Assembly: GCA_002429615.1 (NCBI GenBank)
Contig: DJAN01000192.1
Location: forward strand, 1-7,302
Origin: Lysobacteraceae bacterium UBA6001
Lineage (GTDB): Bacteria > Pseudomonadota > Gammaproteobacteria > Xanthomonadales > Xanthomonadaceae
Direction of reading: 5' to 3'
DNA length: 7,302 nucleotides
Shown: positions 1 to 7,302 of the stretch, in pieces
Layout of the letters: the number at the start of each line of letters is the position of its first letter
Position numbering within the stretch: position 1 is the stretch's first letter
Notes under the pieces: model-generated
What the model saw: the letters and a program-made list of their open reading frames with translations, nothing else
Database searches by the model: none
What the model was told of the DNA's origin: nothing
Made by a program: the position numbers and the translations under genes

Positions 1-9
1 CGGGACCGT

Positions 10-49
10 TGGCGCCATGGATGGCGCCATCGAGCCCCCATGGATGGGT
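10..49. repeat. Nested inverted repeats sharing CCATGGATGG
   Basis: TGGCGCCAT (10-18) and ATGGCGCCA (21-29) form a perfect 9-bp inverted repeat around GG. A second, smaller one, CCCAT-GG-ATGGG, lies at 37-48. The 10-mer CCATGGATGG occurs in both, at 15-24 and 38-47. The two dyads followed by GGTTTACGGCGTGTCCC look like a dispersed intergenic repeat that I associate with xanthomonad genomes. That association is from memory and not checked. It may continue beyond the left edge. Confidence 0.5.
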
Positions 50-145
50 TTACGGCGTGTCCCGACAGGGTATGCCGCCCGCTGGCTGCGCGATAGCAGA
101 TGAGAGGCCGCCTGCGTCCGGGGCCGATGACGTCGGATGCCGCAC

Positions 146-170
146 GGTCGCGGCTGAAGCCGCTCCTACA
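146..170 (-). repeat. REP-like palindromic element
   Basis: Read on the minus strand, the segment contains GGAGCGGCTTCAGCCGC, a palindrome with arms GCGGCT and AGCCGC (150-155 and 158-163), preceded by TGTA. This closely matches the short REP elements scattered in hundreds of copies through Pseudomonas and xanthomonad intergenic regions, which are linked to RAYT transposases. Only one copy is visible here, so its repeated nature rests on recognition of the motif. It could influence mRNA 3' ends or act as a site for gyrase or integration host factor, as proposed for other REPs. Confidence 0.6.
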
Positions 171-173
171 GAC

Positions 174-205
174 AGGCAGATAGGCGGATAGGCAGATCCG
201 CGGAT
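174..205. repeat. 8-bp tandem repeat, four units
   Basis: The units are AGGCAGAT (174-181), AGGCGGAT (182-189), AGGCAGAT (190-197) and the degenerate CCGCGGAT (198-205). Units one and three are identical and unit two differs by one base. The period is not a multiple of three and lies outside any gene, so it is probably a small slippage-prone repeat rather than coding sequence. Confidence 0.6.
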
Positions 206-248
206 ACGCGGGCAAGCAGACAATCCCGCTAGCGAGCAGTGGACAGGC

Positions 249-719
249 TCAGGCCCGATGGTAGGGATGGTTCGCCAGCATCGCCGCCGCACGGTACAAC
301 TGCTCGGCCACCACCAGCCGCACCAGCATGTGCGGCAACGTCAGAGGGCCGAGCGACCAGCGCTCGTCCGCCAGCTTCACCACCTCGGACGAATGCCCTT
401 CCGGCCCGCCGATCAGGAAGGCCAGATCGCGCCCCAGCGTGCGCCAGTGCTCCATCCGCTGCGAAAGCTGCTCGGAACTGTAGGGCTTGCCCGGCACATC
501 CAAGGCCACCACGTAGGGCTGCTTCGGCAGCGCCGCGATCACCCGGCGCCCTTCATCGTCCGTCGCCCGCTGCGCATCGCGGCCCTTGCCACGCAGGCCG
601 GGCTCGATCTCCACCAGCTCCAACGGCAACCAGTGCGACAAACGCTTCTGGTACTCGGCGAACCCCTGCGCCACCCAGGCCGGCGCACGTTCTCCGGTCG
701 CGATCAAACGCGCCTTCAT
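249..719 (-). CDS. rlmH: 23S rRNA (pseudouridine1915-N3)-methyltransferase RlmH
   Basis: RlmH transfers a methyl group from S-adenosylmethionine to N3 of pseudouridine 1915 in helix 69 of 23S rRNA, acting on assembled 70S ribosomes in the cytoplasm. The 156-residue product matches the family length (E. coli 155). It shows the SPOUT knot: FLIGGPEGHS at 101-110, the SAM-binding glycine loop, then SLGPLTLPHMLVR at about 122-134. The conserved C-terminal Tyr-His-Arg is at 153-155. I chose the ATG giving MKARLIA; the frame stays open 28 codons further, but that extension would overlap rsfS and is not family-like. The start lies 10 nt after the rsfS stop, so the two are co-transcribed and perhaps translationally coupled; the only SD-like bases (GAGGA, inside the rsfS end) are about 17 nt upstream. 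Identification is secure. Confidence 0.97.
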   Translation of the reverse strand: MKARLIATGERAPAWVAQGFAEYQKRLSHWLPLELVEIEPGLRGKGRDAQRATDDEGRRVIAALPKQPYVVALDVPGKPYSSEQLSQRMEHWRTLGRDLAFLIGGPEGHSSEVVKLADERWSLGPLTLPHMLVRLVVAEQLYRAAAMLANHPYHRA

Positions 720-729
720 CGCCGCGCGA

Positions 730-1134
730 TCACGCGTCCTCGTAGGACTCGGCCGGCGGCTGGTCGCCCACCGTCCACAAACGCTCCAGCGCATAGAACT
801 CACGCACGCGCGGCAGCATCACATGCACGATCACGTCGCCCAGATCCACCAGCACCCACTCCGCCTCGCGCTCGCCTTCCACGCCCAGCGGCATCAGGTC
901 CAGACGCTTGGCGAACTTCACCACCTCGTCGGCGATCGACTTCACATGCCGGGTCGACGTACCCGACACCACCACCATGTAATCGGCCACGCTCGACTTG
1001 CCGCGGACATCGATCTCGACCACGTCCTTGCCCTTGAGCTCTTCGACAGCCTCGCGCACGGTCGCCAGCAACTGCGGCACCGACGGCGGCGGGGTGGGAA
1101 TCTGGGTCTTGATGACTTGGGCTTGGCTGGTCAA
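730..1134 (-). CDS. rsfS: Ribosome silencing factor RsfS (RsfA/Iojap/DUF143 family)
   Basis: RsfS binds ribosomal protein L14 on the free 50S subunit and blocks joining to 30S, lowering translation in stationary phase or starvation. The conserved Iojap core is complete: DVVEIDVRGKSSVADYMV near 37-54, SGTSTRHV at 57-64, EAEWVLVDLGDVIVHVM at 90-106 and REFYALERLW at 111-120. No ATG fits. In-frame TTG codons lie at 1173, 1143 and 1134. I prefer 1134 (134 residues, start read as MTSQAQVIK), because a TATAAT hexamer overlaps the region just after the 1173 codon and its transcript would begin below it. A proline-rich N-terminal stretch (residues 12-20) precedes the core. No clear Shine-Dalgarno is visible for any start. 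Identity is certain; the start is not. Confidence 0.93.
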   Translation of the reverse strand: MTSQAQVIKTQIPTPPPSVPQLLATVREAVEELKGKDVVEIDVRGKSSVADYMVVVSGTSTRHVKSIADEVVKFAKRLDLMPLGVEGEREAEWVLVDLGDVIVHVMLPRVREFYALERLWTVGDQPPAESYEDA

Positions 1135-1162
1135 AGCAGGCAACTCGATGGGAATGGCGCGG

Positions 1163-1168
1163 ATTATA
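1163..1168 (-). promoter_or_regulatory. Candidate -10 box of an internal rsfS-rlmH promoter
   Basis: On the minus strand this reads TATAAT, a perfect sigma-70 -10 hexamer in very GC-rich surroundings, inside the 57-nt gap between nadD and rsfS. Transcription would begin around 1155-1157, leaving a leader of about 20 nt before the TTG at 1134. I cannot find a good -35: 17 bp upstream reads ACGCGC. TG lies one base off the extended -10 position. It is a candidate only. Confidence 0.45.
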
Positions 1169-1191
1169 GGCAAATGCCGCCGGCAGCGCGT

Positions 1192-1875
1192 TCAGGCAGG
1201 CGGTGACGCATACAGCTTGTGCTCGGCGATGTACCCCGCCACCGTCGCCGGCACCAGCGCACGCCAGTCCCCGTCACGGGCAATCTCCGCACGCACCTGG
1301 CTCGCCGACTCCGCCCGCAACGGCTGGTGCAGACGCCACAGACATCCCGCCGGCCGCGATTCCAACGCCTGCGCGCGCTCGGCCCAGCGCCCGCGCGCCC
1401 ACGCCGCCAACTCGGCCGGCAACGCCGCATCCAGGCCGCTGCCCGGGCGCTCGGCGATCACCAGGTGCGCCAGCTCGCCCAGCTCACGCCAACGGTGCCA
1501 GCCCGCCAGGCCGATGAAACTGTCCGCGCCCAGCAACCACGCCAGCGGCCGCGTCGGGCCGAAGGCCGCGCGCAGCTCGCGCAAGGTGTCGTAGGTATAG
1601 GACGGACGCTCCAGCTGCCGCGCCCGCTCGATCTCGCGCAGGTCCAGCCGCAGCCCCGGCCGATCGGCGATCGCCAGCGCGATCATCGCCGCGCGCTGCA
1701 TCGCATTCGCACCCGGCGCCGGGCGATGCGGTGGATCGGCCGCGGGAATCAGCCATACCGGCAATCCAAACGCATCGCGCGCGGCACAGGCGATCGCCAG
1801 ATGGCCTTCATGGATCGGATCGAACGTGCCGCCGTAGCACAGGCGCAACGTCGTGTCGGCGTCCGCGGCGGGCAT
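1192..1875 (-). CDS. nadD: Nicotinate-nucleotide adenylyltransferase NadD
   Basis: NadD joins ATP and nicotinate mononucleotide to give deamido-NAD and pyrophosphate, the shared late step of de novo and salvage NAD synthesis, in the cytoplasm. The 227-residue product is about the family length (E. coli 213). It has the nucleotidyltransferase signature GGTFDPIHEGH at 15-25 with the two catalytic histidines (22 and 25), PADPPH-like substrate loop at about 45-50, PSYTYDTL at 91-98 and LLGADSF at 114-120. The C-terminal phosphate motif, usually ISSTxxR or ISATxxR, appears as SASQVR at 190-195, keeping Ser and Arg. The ATG lies 14 nt after the holA stop, with GAGG 8 nt upstream as a clear ribosome binding site. 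The frame continues far upstream, but only as a shadow of holA. Confidence 0.97.
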   Translation of the reverse strand: MPAADADTTLRLCYGGTFDPIHEGHLAIACAARDAFGLPVWLIPAADPPHRPAPGANAMQRAAMIALAIADRPGLRLDLREIERARQLERPSYTYDTLRELRAAFGPTRPLAWLLGADSFIGLAGWHRWRELGELAHLVIAERPGSGLDAALPAELAAWARGRWAERAQALESRPAGCLWRLHQPLRAESASQVRAEIARDGDWRALVPATVAGYIAEHKLYASPPA

Positions 1876-1889
1876 CGCCAGCGCCTCGC

Positions 1890-2924
1890 TCAGGACACCA
1901 CCAGCAGGCGCACCGCGCGTGCCTCGGACACCGCCAGCAGCAGGCGCTCCAGCGCCACCCAGGCATCCCCATCGCCACGCCCCTTGGCGATGCGGTCCAC
2001 CTTGGACGCCTCGGCAACGAAGCGCTCCCAGCGCCGGGGCTCGGCATGCCGGGCCAGCGCGCGCTTGAACGGCGCCTGCCGGGACTCCCAGATGCCCTGT
2101 GCCTTCATCTCGCCCGCGAGGTTGCCACCACGCGCCTGCACCCGCGCCAGCGCCGCGGTGCGCAGCAGTTCCTTGATCAGGATCGGCATCAGCGCGGCCA
2201 CCGCCTCGCCCTCGCCGCGCAGGCCCGCGAGCATGCGCCCGACCGCCGCCGGCTGCCCGGCCAGGGTCGCCTCGGCCAGACGGAATACGTCGTAGCGCGC
2301 CGCATCGGCCACCAGCGACTCCATCGCCGCCAGGTCCAGCGCCTGTCCATCGGACAGCAACGCCAGTTTGTCGATCTCCTGCGCGGCGGCGAGCAGGTTG
2401 CCTTCCACGCGCTCGCTCAGCCGCTGCACCGCATCGGCGTCGGCACGCAGGCCCTTGGCGCGCAGGCGGCGCTCGATCCATTCCGGCAGTTCATGCGGCT
2501 TGATCGCCCAGGCCACCGAGATCGTGCCGATACGCGCGATCGCGTCGGCCCACTTGCCGTGGTGCGCCTTGCTCCAGTCGTTGGCGGTGATCAGCAGCAC
2601 CACGTCCGGCGGCGGATTGGCGCAGAACGCGCTGATCACCTCCGCCCCGTCCTTGCCCGGCTTGCCGCTGGGCAGGCGCACCTCCACCAGCCGGCGCGCA
2701 CTGAACAGGCTCGGCGCGTTGAAACTCTGTTCGAGCTGGTTCCAGTCGAAATCGCGGGTATCGGCATCGAACACCTCGCGCTCGCCGATGCCTTCGGCGC
2801 GGGCGCGGGCGCGCAGCGCATCGGCCGCCTCCAGCACGCGCAGCGTCTCCGGGCCGGCCACCAGGTAGACCGGCTGCAACGGCTGGCCGCTCTGCGTGGC
2901 GAGTTGTTCGGGCCTGAGTTCCAT
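1890..2924 (-). CDS. holA: DNA polymerase III subunit delta HolA
   Basis: Delta is the wrench of the clamp loader: with gamma/tau and delta-prime it opens the beta sliding clamp and places it on primed DNA. The product has 344 residues (E. coli 343). It begins MELRPEQL, and the vestigial nucleotide-binding strand VYLVAGPETLRVLEA lies near 19-33; like other delta proteins it lacks a functional Walker A lysine. NAPSLFSARRLVEVRLPSGK near 69-88 is the conserved beta-binding region of domain I. It is followed by the helical lid (about 140-210, with EGNLLAAAQEIDKLALL) and the helical collar domain. It starts 20 nt after the lptE stop. No Shine-Dalgarno is evident, suggesting coupling to lptE. The neighbourhood lptE-holA-nadD is the same as in E. 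coli. Confidence 0.97.
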   Translation of the reverse strand: MELRPEQLATQSGQPLQPVYLVAGPETLRVLEAADALRARARAEGIGEREVFDADTRDFDWNQLEQSFNAPSLFSARRLVEVRLPSGKPGKDGAEVISAFCANPPPDVVLLITANDWSKAHHGKWADAIARIGTISVAWAIKPHELPEWIERRLRAKGLRADADAVQRLSERVEGNLLAAAQEIDKLALLSDGQALDLAAMESLVADAARYDVFRLAEATLAGQPAAVGRMLAGLRGEGEAVAALMPILIKELLRTAALARVQARGGNLAGEMKAQGIWESRQAPFKRALARHAEPRRWERFVAEASKVDRIAKGRGDGDAWVALERLLLAVSEARAVRLLVVS

Positions 2925-2944
2925 GGACGCCGGTCGCGCGGCGC

Positions 2945-3535
2945 TTACTGCGCCGGCGGCTGCACCGGCGCGGGGTTCGGCGTGTCGCCGGTGCCCGGGC
3001 TGGCGTCGAGCGACTGGCCGTGTTCGATGCGGGCACGCACCACGCTGTCGATGCGGCGCAGGATCGAGGCGGCCATCTCGCGGCGCAGCTCGTTGGCCAG
3101 GATCTCGCGCTCGGTCGCGGTACCGGTGGCGTCCTGCGGCGGCGAGACGTAATCGCGCGACTGCTCGATCACCTGCTGCGGCACCAGCACCGAGCCATCG
3201 GCGCGCAGCAGGGTGAAGATCACCGCGTAGCGCAGGCTGTATTCCTGCGCGCGGCCCTCGGCATCGATGGCGATCGGCAGGTCACCCCAGCGCTCGGACA
3301 GCACCTGCAGGGTGGCGAAACCACTCTTGGCATCTTCGTCGGCCAGCGTGGCGCCGGAAGCGGTGAGGCCGCGGTTGAGGATTTTCACCAGCTCGCTGTA
3401 CGGCGCCGAGGACTGCACCTTCACCGCCGGGGTATCGGGCGGCAGCGTGAGCTTGTTGCGCAGATGGAAGCCGCAGGCGCTCAGGCCCAGGGTTAGGACA
3501 AGCGCGGCGAGGAAGGTGTACGGGGCTCGGATCAT
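2945..3535 (-). CDS. lptE: LPS-assembly lipoprotein LptE
   Basis: LptE is the outer-membrane lipoprotein that plugs the LptD barrel and helps insert lipopolysaccharide into the outer leaflet. The 196-residue product begins MIRAPYTFLAALVL, a basic n-region and hydrophobic core, and ends its signal peptide at the lipobox LSAC, with Cys21 as lipidated residue. GFHLR, the hallmark after the lipobox in this family, follows at 22-26. The two-helix, four-strand fold region runs to about residue 170. The last 22 residues are a low-complexity tail rich in Pro, Ala and Gly. An ATG 23 codons upstream (3604) is in frame but would bury the signal peptide behind a non-hydrophobic leader, so I reject it. 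No Shine-Dalgarno precedes the chosen ATG. It sits 117 nt after leuS and 20 nt before holA, as in E. coli. Confidence 0.95.
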   Translation of the reverse strand: MIRAPYTFLAALVLTLGLSACGFHLRNKLTLPPDTPAVKVQSSAPYSELVKILNRGLTASGATLADEDAKSGFATLQVLSERWGDLPIAIDAEGRAQEYSLRYAVIFTLLRADGSVLVPQQVIEQSRDYVSPPQDATGTATEREILANELRREMAASILRRIDSVVRARIEHGQSLDASPGTGDTPNPAPVQPPAQ

Positions 3536-3589
3536 GGAAGACAGTCTGGGGCAGCAGGCGGTGGGCGGCAACTCAGGATGCACCCGGGC

Positions 3590-3616
3590 GGGCACGCGAT
3601 GCATCGCAGCGTGCCC
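3590..3616 (-). repeat. Inverted repeat in the leuS-lptE gap
   Basis: GGGCACGC (3590-3597) and GCGTGCCC (3609-3616) are perfect 8-bp arms with an 11-nt loop. Inside lies the 12-bp palindrome GCGATGCATCGC (3596-3607), which allows an alternative fold. In the mRNA this hairpin would stand about 55 nt before the lptE start. No T run follows in either direction, so it is not a standard terminator. It could be a processing site, an attenuating structure or chance. A smaller hairpin, GCGGC-TTGAG-GCCGC, lies nearby at 3631-3645. Confidence 0.45.
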
Positions 3617-3652
3617 GACATGGCGTGAACGCGGCTTGAGGCCGCCGCCGGC

Positions 3653-6379
<2,727 letters not shown>

Positions 6380-6970
6380 TCAGGCACGCGCCGGCCAACG
6401 CGCCGCGGCGACCCCGAACCACCCTGCCCAGGCCAGGAAACCCAGCCGCTGCGCGAGCGGCGCCGGCAGCAAGGGCACGAATCCGGTGACCAGCACCAGC
6501 GCGCCCGCGGCCCAGCACAGCCCGGCAAGGGCACGGTCGCGCGCCCAGGCGGCCTGGCCCAGCGCCAGCATCGCCGGGATGAACGACACTTCCCACAGCA
6601 GCCAGGCCGCTGAATGACGCTGGGTGGCGGCGCCCTCGAAGTCGGAAGGATCGAGCGGGAACAACCCCAGTCCGGCGAAGGCCAGCCCGGACAGGAACAG
6701 CAGCTGCACGCCGACGCGCTGCGGCCAGGACCGGCCGACCCCGCCGCCGAACGCGGCCAGGGCGGCAAAAGCCGCCGCCAGCCCGGTCACGACCATGGCC
6801 AGCAGGTTGAACGCGGTGGCGTGCTCGACGCCGGCACCGCCCAGCAGGGTCACCGGATACCGCCACTGCGAATAGGCTGGAATCGCCAGGCCAAAGCCGC
6901 TGACCACCACCACCAGCCACGGCAGCAATGCCGTCGCCGCCCAGCGCCCCCATCGTTCACTGCTGCCCAC
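6380..6970 (-). CDS. DUF998-family integral membrane protein, function unknown
   Basis: The 196-residue product is very hydrophobic, with six predicted membrane helices near residues 10-29, 49-74, 84-104, 121-141, 146-168 and 172-191, so it sits in the inner membrane. The AYSQWRYPVTLLGGAG loop after helix 1 and LGLFPLDPSDFEGAATQRH (101-119) before helix 4, with its Pro, Asp and His, resemble the DUF998 family, for which I know no established activity. I chose the GTG at 6970 because GGAG stands 5 nt before it. ATG codons at 7021 and 7039 are in frame but have poor ribosome binding sites and crowd the upstream terminator; starting at 7021 would add 17 residues containing no helix. The gene is between a terminator and leuS, so it may be transcribed alone or read into leuS. 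Family call is by eye. Confidence 0.75.
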   Translation of the reverse strand: MGSSERWGRWAATALLPWLVVVVSGFGLAIPAYSQWRYPVTLLGGAGVEHATAFNLLAMVVTGLAAAFAALAAFGGGVGRSWPQRVGVQLLFLSGLAFAGLGLFPLDPSDFEGAATQRHSAAWLLWEVSFIPAMLALGQAAWARDRALAGLCWAAGALVLVTGFVPLLPAPLAQRLGFLAWAGWFGVAAARWPARA

Positions 6971-6975
6971 GCGTG

Positions 6976-6979
6976 CTCC
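6976..6979 (-). promoter_or_regulatory. Ribosome binding site deciding the GTG start
   Basis: On the minus strand GGAG is followed by CACGC and then GTG, a textbook Shine-Dalgarno at 5-nt spacing. The two upstream ATG codons have no comparable site. This is the main reason for placing the DUF998 start at 6970. Confidence 0.6.
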
Positions 6980-6990
6980 GGTCAACTTGG

Positions 6991-7009
6991 GCGCACCCCG
7001 TTGGTGCGC
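6991..7009 (-). repeat. Leader hairpin before the DUF998 gene
   Basis: GCGCACC (6991-6997) and GGTGCGC (7003-7009) are perfect 7-bp arms with a 5-nt loop. In the mRNA the hairpin would end 11 nt before the GGAG ribosome binding site of the GTG start at 6970. There is no T run after it, so it is a leader structure rather than a terminator, or chance in GC-rich DNA. Confidence 0.5.
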
Positions 7010-7019
7010 GCAGGCGGTC

Positions 7020-7025
7020 ATTGTC
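7020..7025 (-). promoter_or_regulatory. Candidate extended -10 box for the DUF998 gene
   Basis: The minus strand reads TGC-GACAAT, an extended -10 arrangement matching TATAAT at four of six positions. It falls directly after the terminator of the upstream gene, where a new promoter would be needed, and no convincing -35 is seen. Transcription would begin near 7012, below the ATG at 7021, which fits the GTG start at 6970. Weak evidence. Confidence 0.3.
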
Positions 7026-7043
7026 GCATCCCGCCGCATCGCG

Positions 7044-7080
7044 AAAAAAAAGAAGGCCGCCCAGCAGGGGCTGGACGGCC
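7044..7080 (-). terminator. Rho-independent terminator of the OmpA-like gene
   Basis: On the minus strand an 11-bp stem, GGCCGTCCAGC with GCTGGGCGGCC (one U-G pair), closes a CCCT tetraloop (7066-7069) and runs into TTCTTTTTTTT. It lies 51 nt after the stop of the OmpA-family gene. Stem strength and T tract make this a confident intrinsic terminator, working only leftwards since no T run stands on the other side. Confidence 0.93.
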
Positions 7081-7131
7081 AAGTACTGCTTCGGGGAGTT
7101 GTGCCGGGGAGAGAGCTCGGGGAGGAAGGCG

Positions 7132-7302
7132 TCAGCGCGAGGCGGCCTGCACCCCCATGCCGGTGATTTCCACCCGGCGGTTCGGTGCCAGGCAGGAGAT
7201 GACCTGGCTGTTGCGCGGCCCGGGGCAGCTCACCAGCGGATCGCTGGCGCCGCGACCGTCGGCCCACACCGAATTGGCGGGCACGCCCAGCTCGATCAGC
7301 GC
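7132..7302 (-). CDS. OmpA-family outer-membrane protein, C-terminal fragment (partial)
   Basis: Only the last 56 codons and stop are inside the window; the gene continues past the right edge. The visible part is the end of an OmpA/MotB-type peptidoglycan-binding domain, which anchors the outer membrane to the cell wall in the periplasm. ALIELGVPANSVWADGRGAS corresponds to the strand and helix before the final motif, and NRRVEI (41-46) is the conserved Arg-containing C-terminal signature. Two cysteines at 26 and 37 of the fragment probably form a disulphide, as in several OmpA relatives. Whether an N-terminal beta-barrel is present cannot be told from here. A strong terminator follows, so it is a separate unit from leuS. 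Confidence 0.85.
   Translation of the reverse strand, partial: ALIELGVPANSVWADGRGASDPLVSCPGPRNSQVISCLAPNRRVEITGMGVQAASR

Larger units (their letters stand above)
1..248. other. Gene-free intergenic stretch made of short repeats
   Basis: This stretch follows the rlmH stop codon and runs to the window edge. Short open frames cross it on both strands, but they consist of repeat sequence, have no ribosome binding site, and their products resemble nothing I recognise. It holds three repeat types, listed separately: nested inverted repeats at the left edge, a REP-like palindrome, and an 8-bp tandem repeat. There is also a 5-bp hairpin (CCGCG-GATA-CGCGG, 198-211). None of the hairpins is followed by a T run, so I cannot name an intrinsic terminator for the rlmH transcript. 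Confidence 0.7.

Noticed and set aside
9..191. Small plus-strand frame in the repeat region
   Set aside because: It is built from the inverted repeats and the REP-like element and has no ribosome binding site.
174..205. CRISPR-like or iteron-like array
   Set aside because: The units are only 8 bp, tandem without spacers, and degenerate after three copies; there are no cas or replication genes nearby.
258..1037. Plus-strand frames across rlmH and rsfS
   Set aside because: They lie antisense to two well-conserved genes, and their products are rich in Arg, His and Pro with no recognisable domain.
1192..2481. A 429-codon version of nadD
   Set aside because: The first 202 codons are a shadow frame of holA. 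NadD similarity begins at the ATG at 1875, which has its own GAGG site.
3535..3604. Longer LptE starting at the ATG at 3604
   Set aside because: The added 23 residues carry no hydrophobic stretch and would displace the lipoprotein signal peptide from the N-terminus.
7021..7267. Long N-terminal extension of the DUF998 frame
   Set aside because: It would run through the terminator hairpin, its T tract (giving four phenylalanines) and the end of the OmpA-like gene.

Overview
The window is GC-rich (roughly two thirds G+C), and every gene I can support reads leftwards on the minus strand. Gene content, order and protein sequences point to a gammaproteobacterium of the Xanthomonadaceae/Lysobacteraceae (Xanthomonas, Stenotrophomonas, Lysobacter and relatives). 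I do not assign a genus. Supporting signs are the run leuS-lptE-holA-nadD-rsfS-rlmH, an OmpA-family C-terminus with a close cysteine pair, and a GGAGCGGCTTCAGCCGC-type intergenic repeat of the kind common in xanthomonads and pseudomonads.

Layout in direction of transcription (right to left). (1) 7302-7132: the last 56 codons of an OmpA-like, peptidoglycan-binding outer-membrane protein, closed by a strong intrinsic terminator at 7080-7044. (2) 6970-6380: a six-helix DUF998-type membrane protein of unknown function, probably starting at a GTG behind a good Shine-Dalgarno and a small leader hairpin. (3) 6292-3653: leuS, with a candidate promoter and a perfect dyad in the gap upstream. (4) 3535-249: lptE, holA, nadD, rsfS and rlmH with gaps of 10-57 nt, probably one operon with leuS, from which it is separated by 117 nt containing a hairpin. 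A near-perfect TATAAT just before rsfS suggests an internal promoter for rsfS-rlmH. (5) 248-1: no gene; a cluster of short intergenic repeats (nested inverted repeats, a REP-like palindrome, an 8-bp tandem repeat).

The cluster is housekeeping. It combines translation and ribosome maturation (LeuRS, RsfS, RlmH), replication (DNA polymerase III delta), NAD synthesis (NadD) and outer-membrane biogenesis (LptE). All six genes look intact and of normal length. I see no mobile element, CRISPR array, phage gene or toxin/defence system, and no evidence for a previously undescribed system. The points worth a second look are modest: the LeuRS zinc-site pattern, the rsfS start and internal promoter, the leader of the DUF998 gene, the dyad over the leuS promoter, and the repeat cluster after rlmH.
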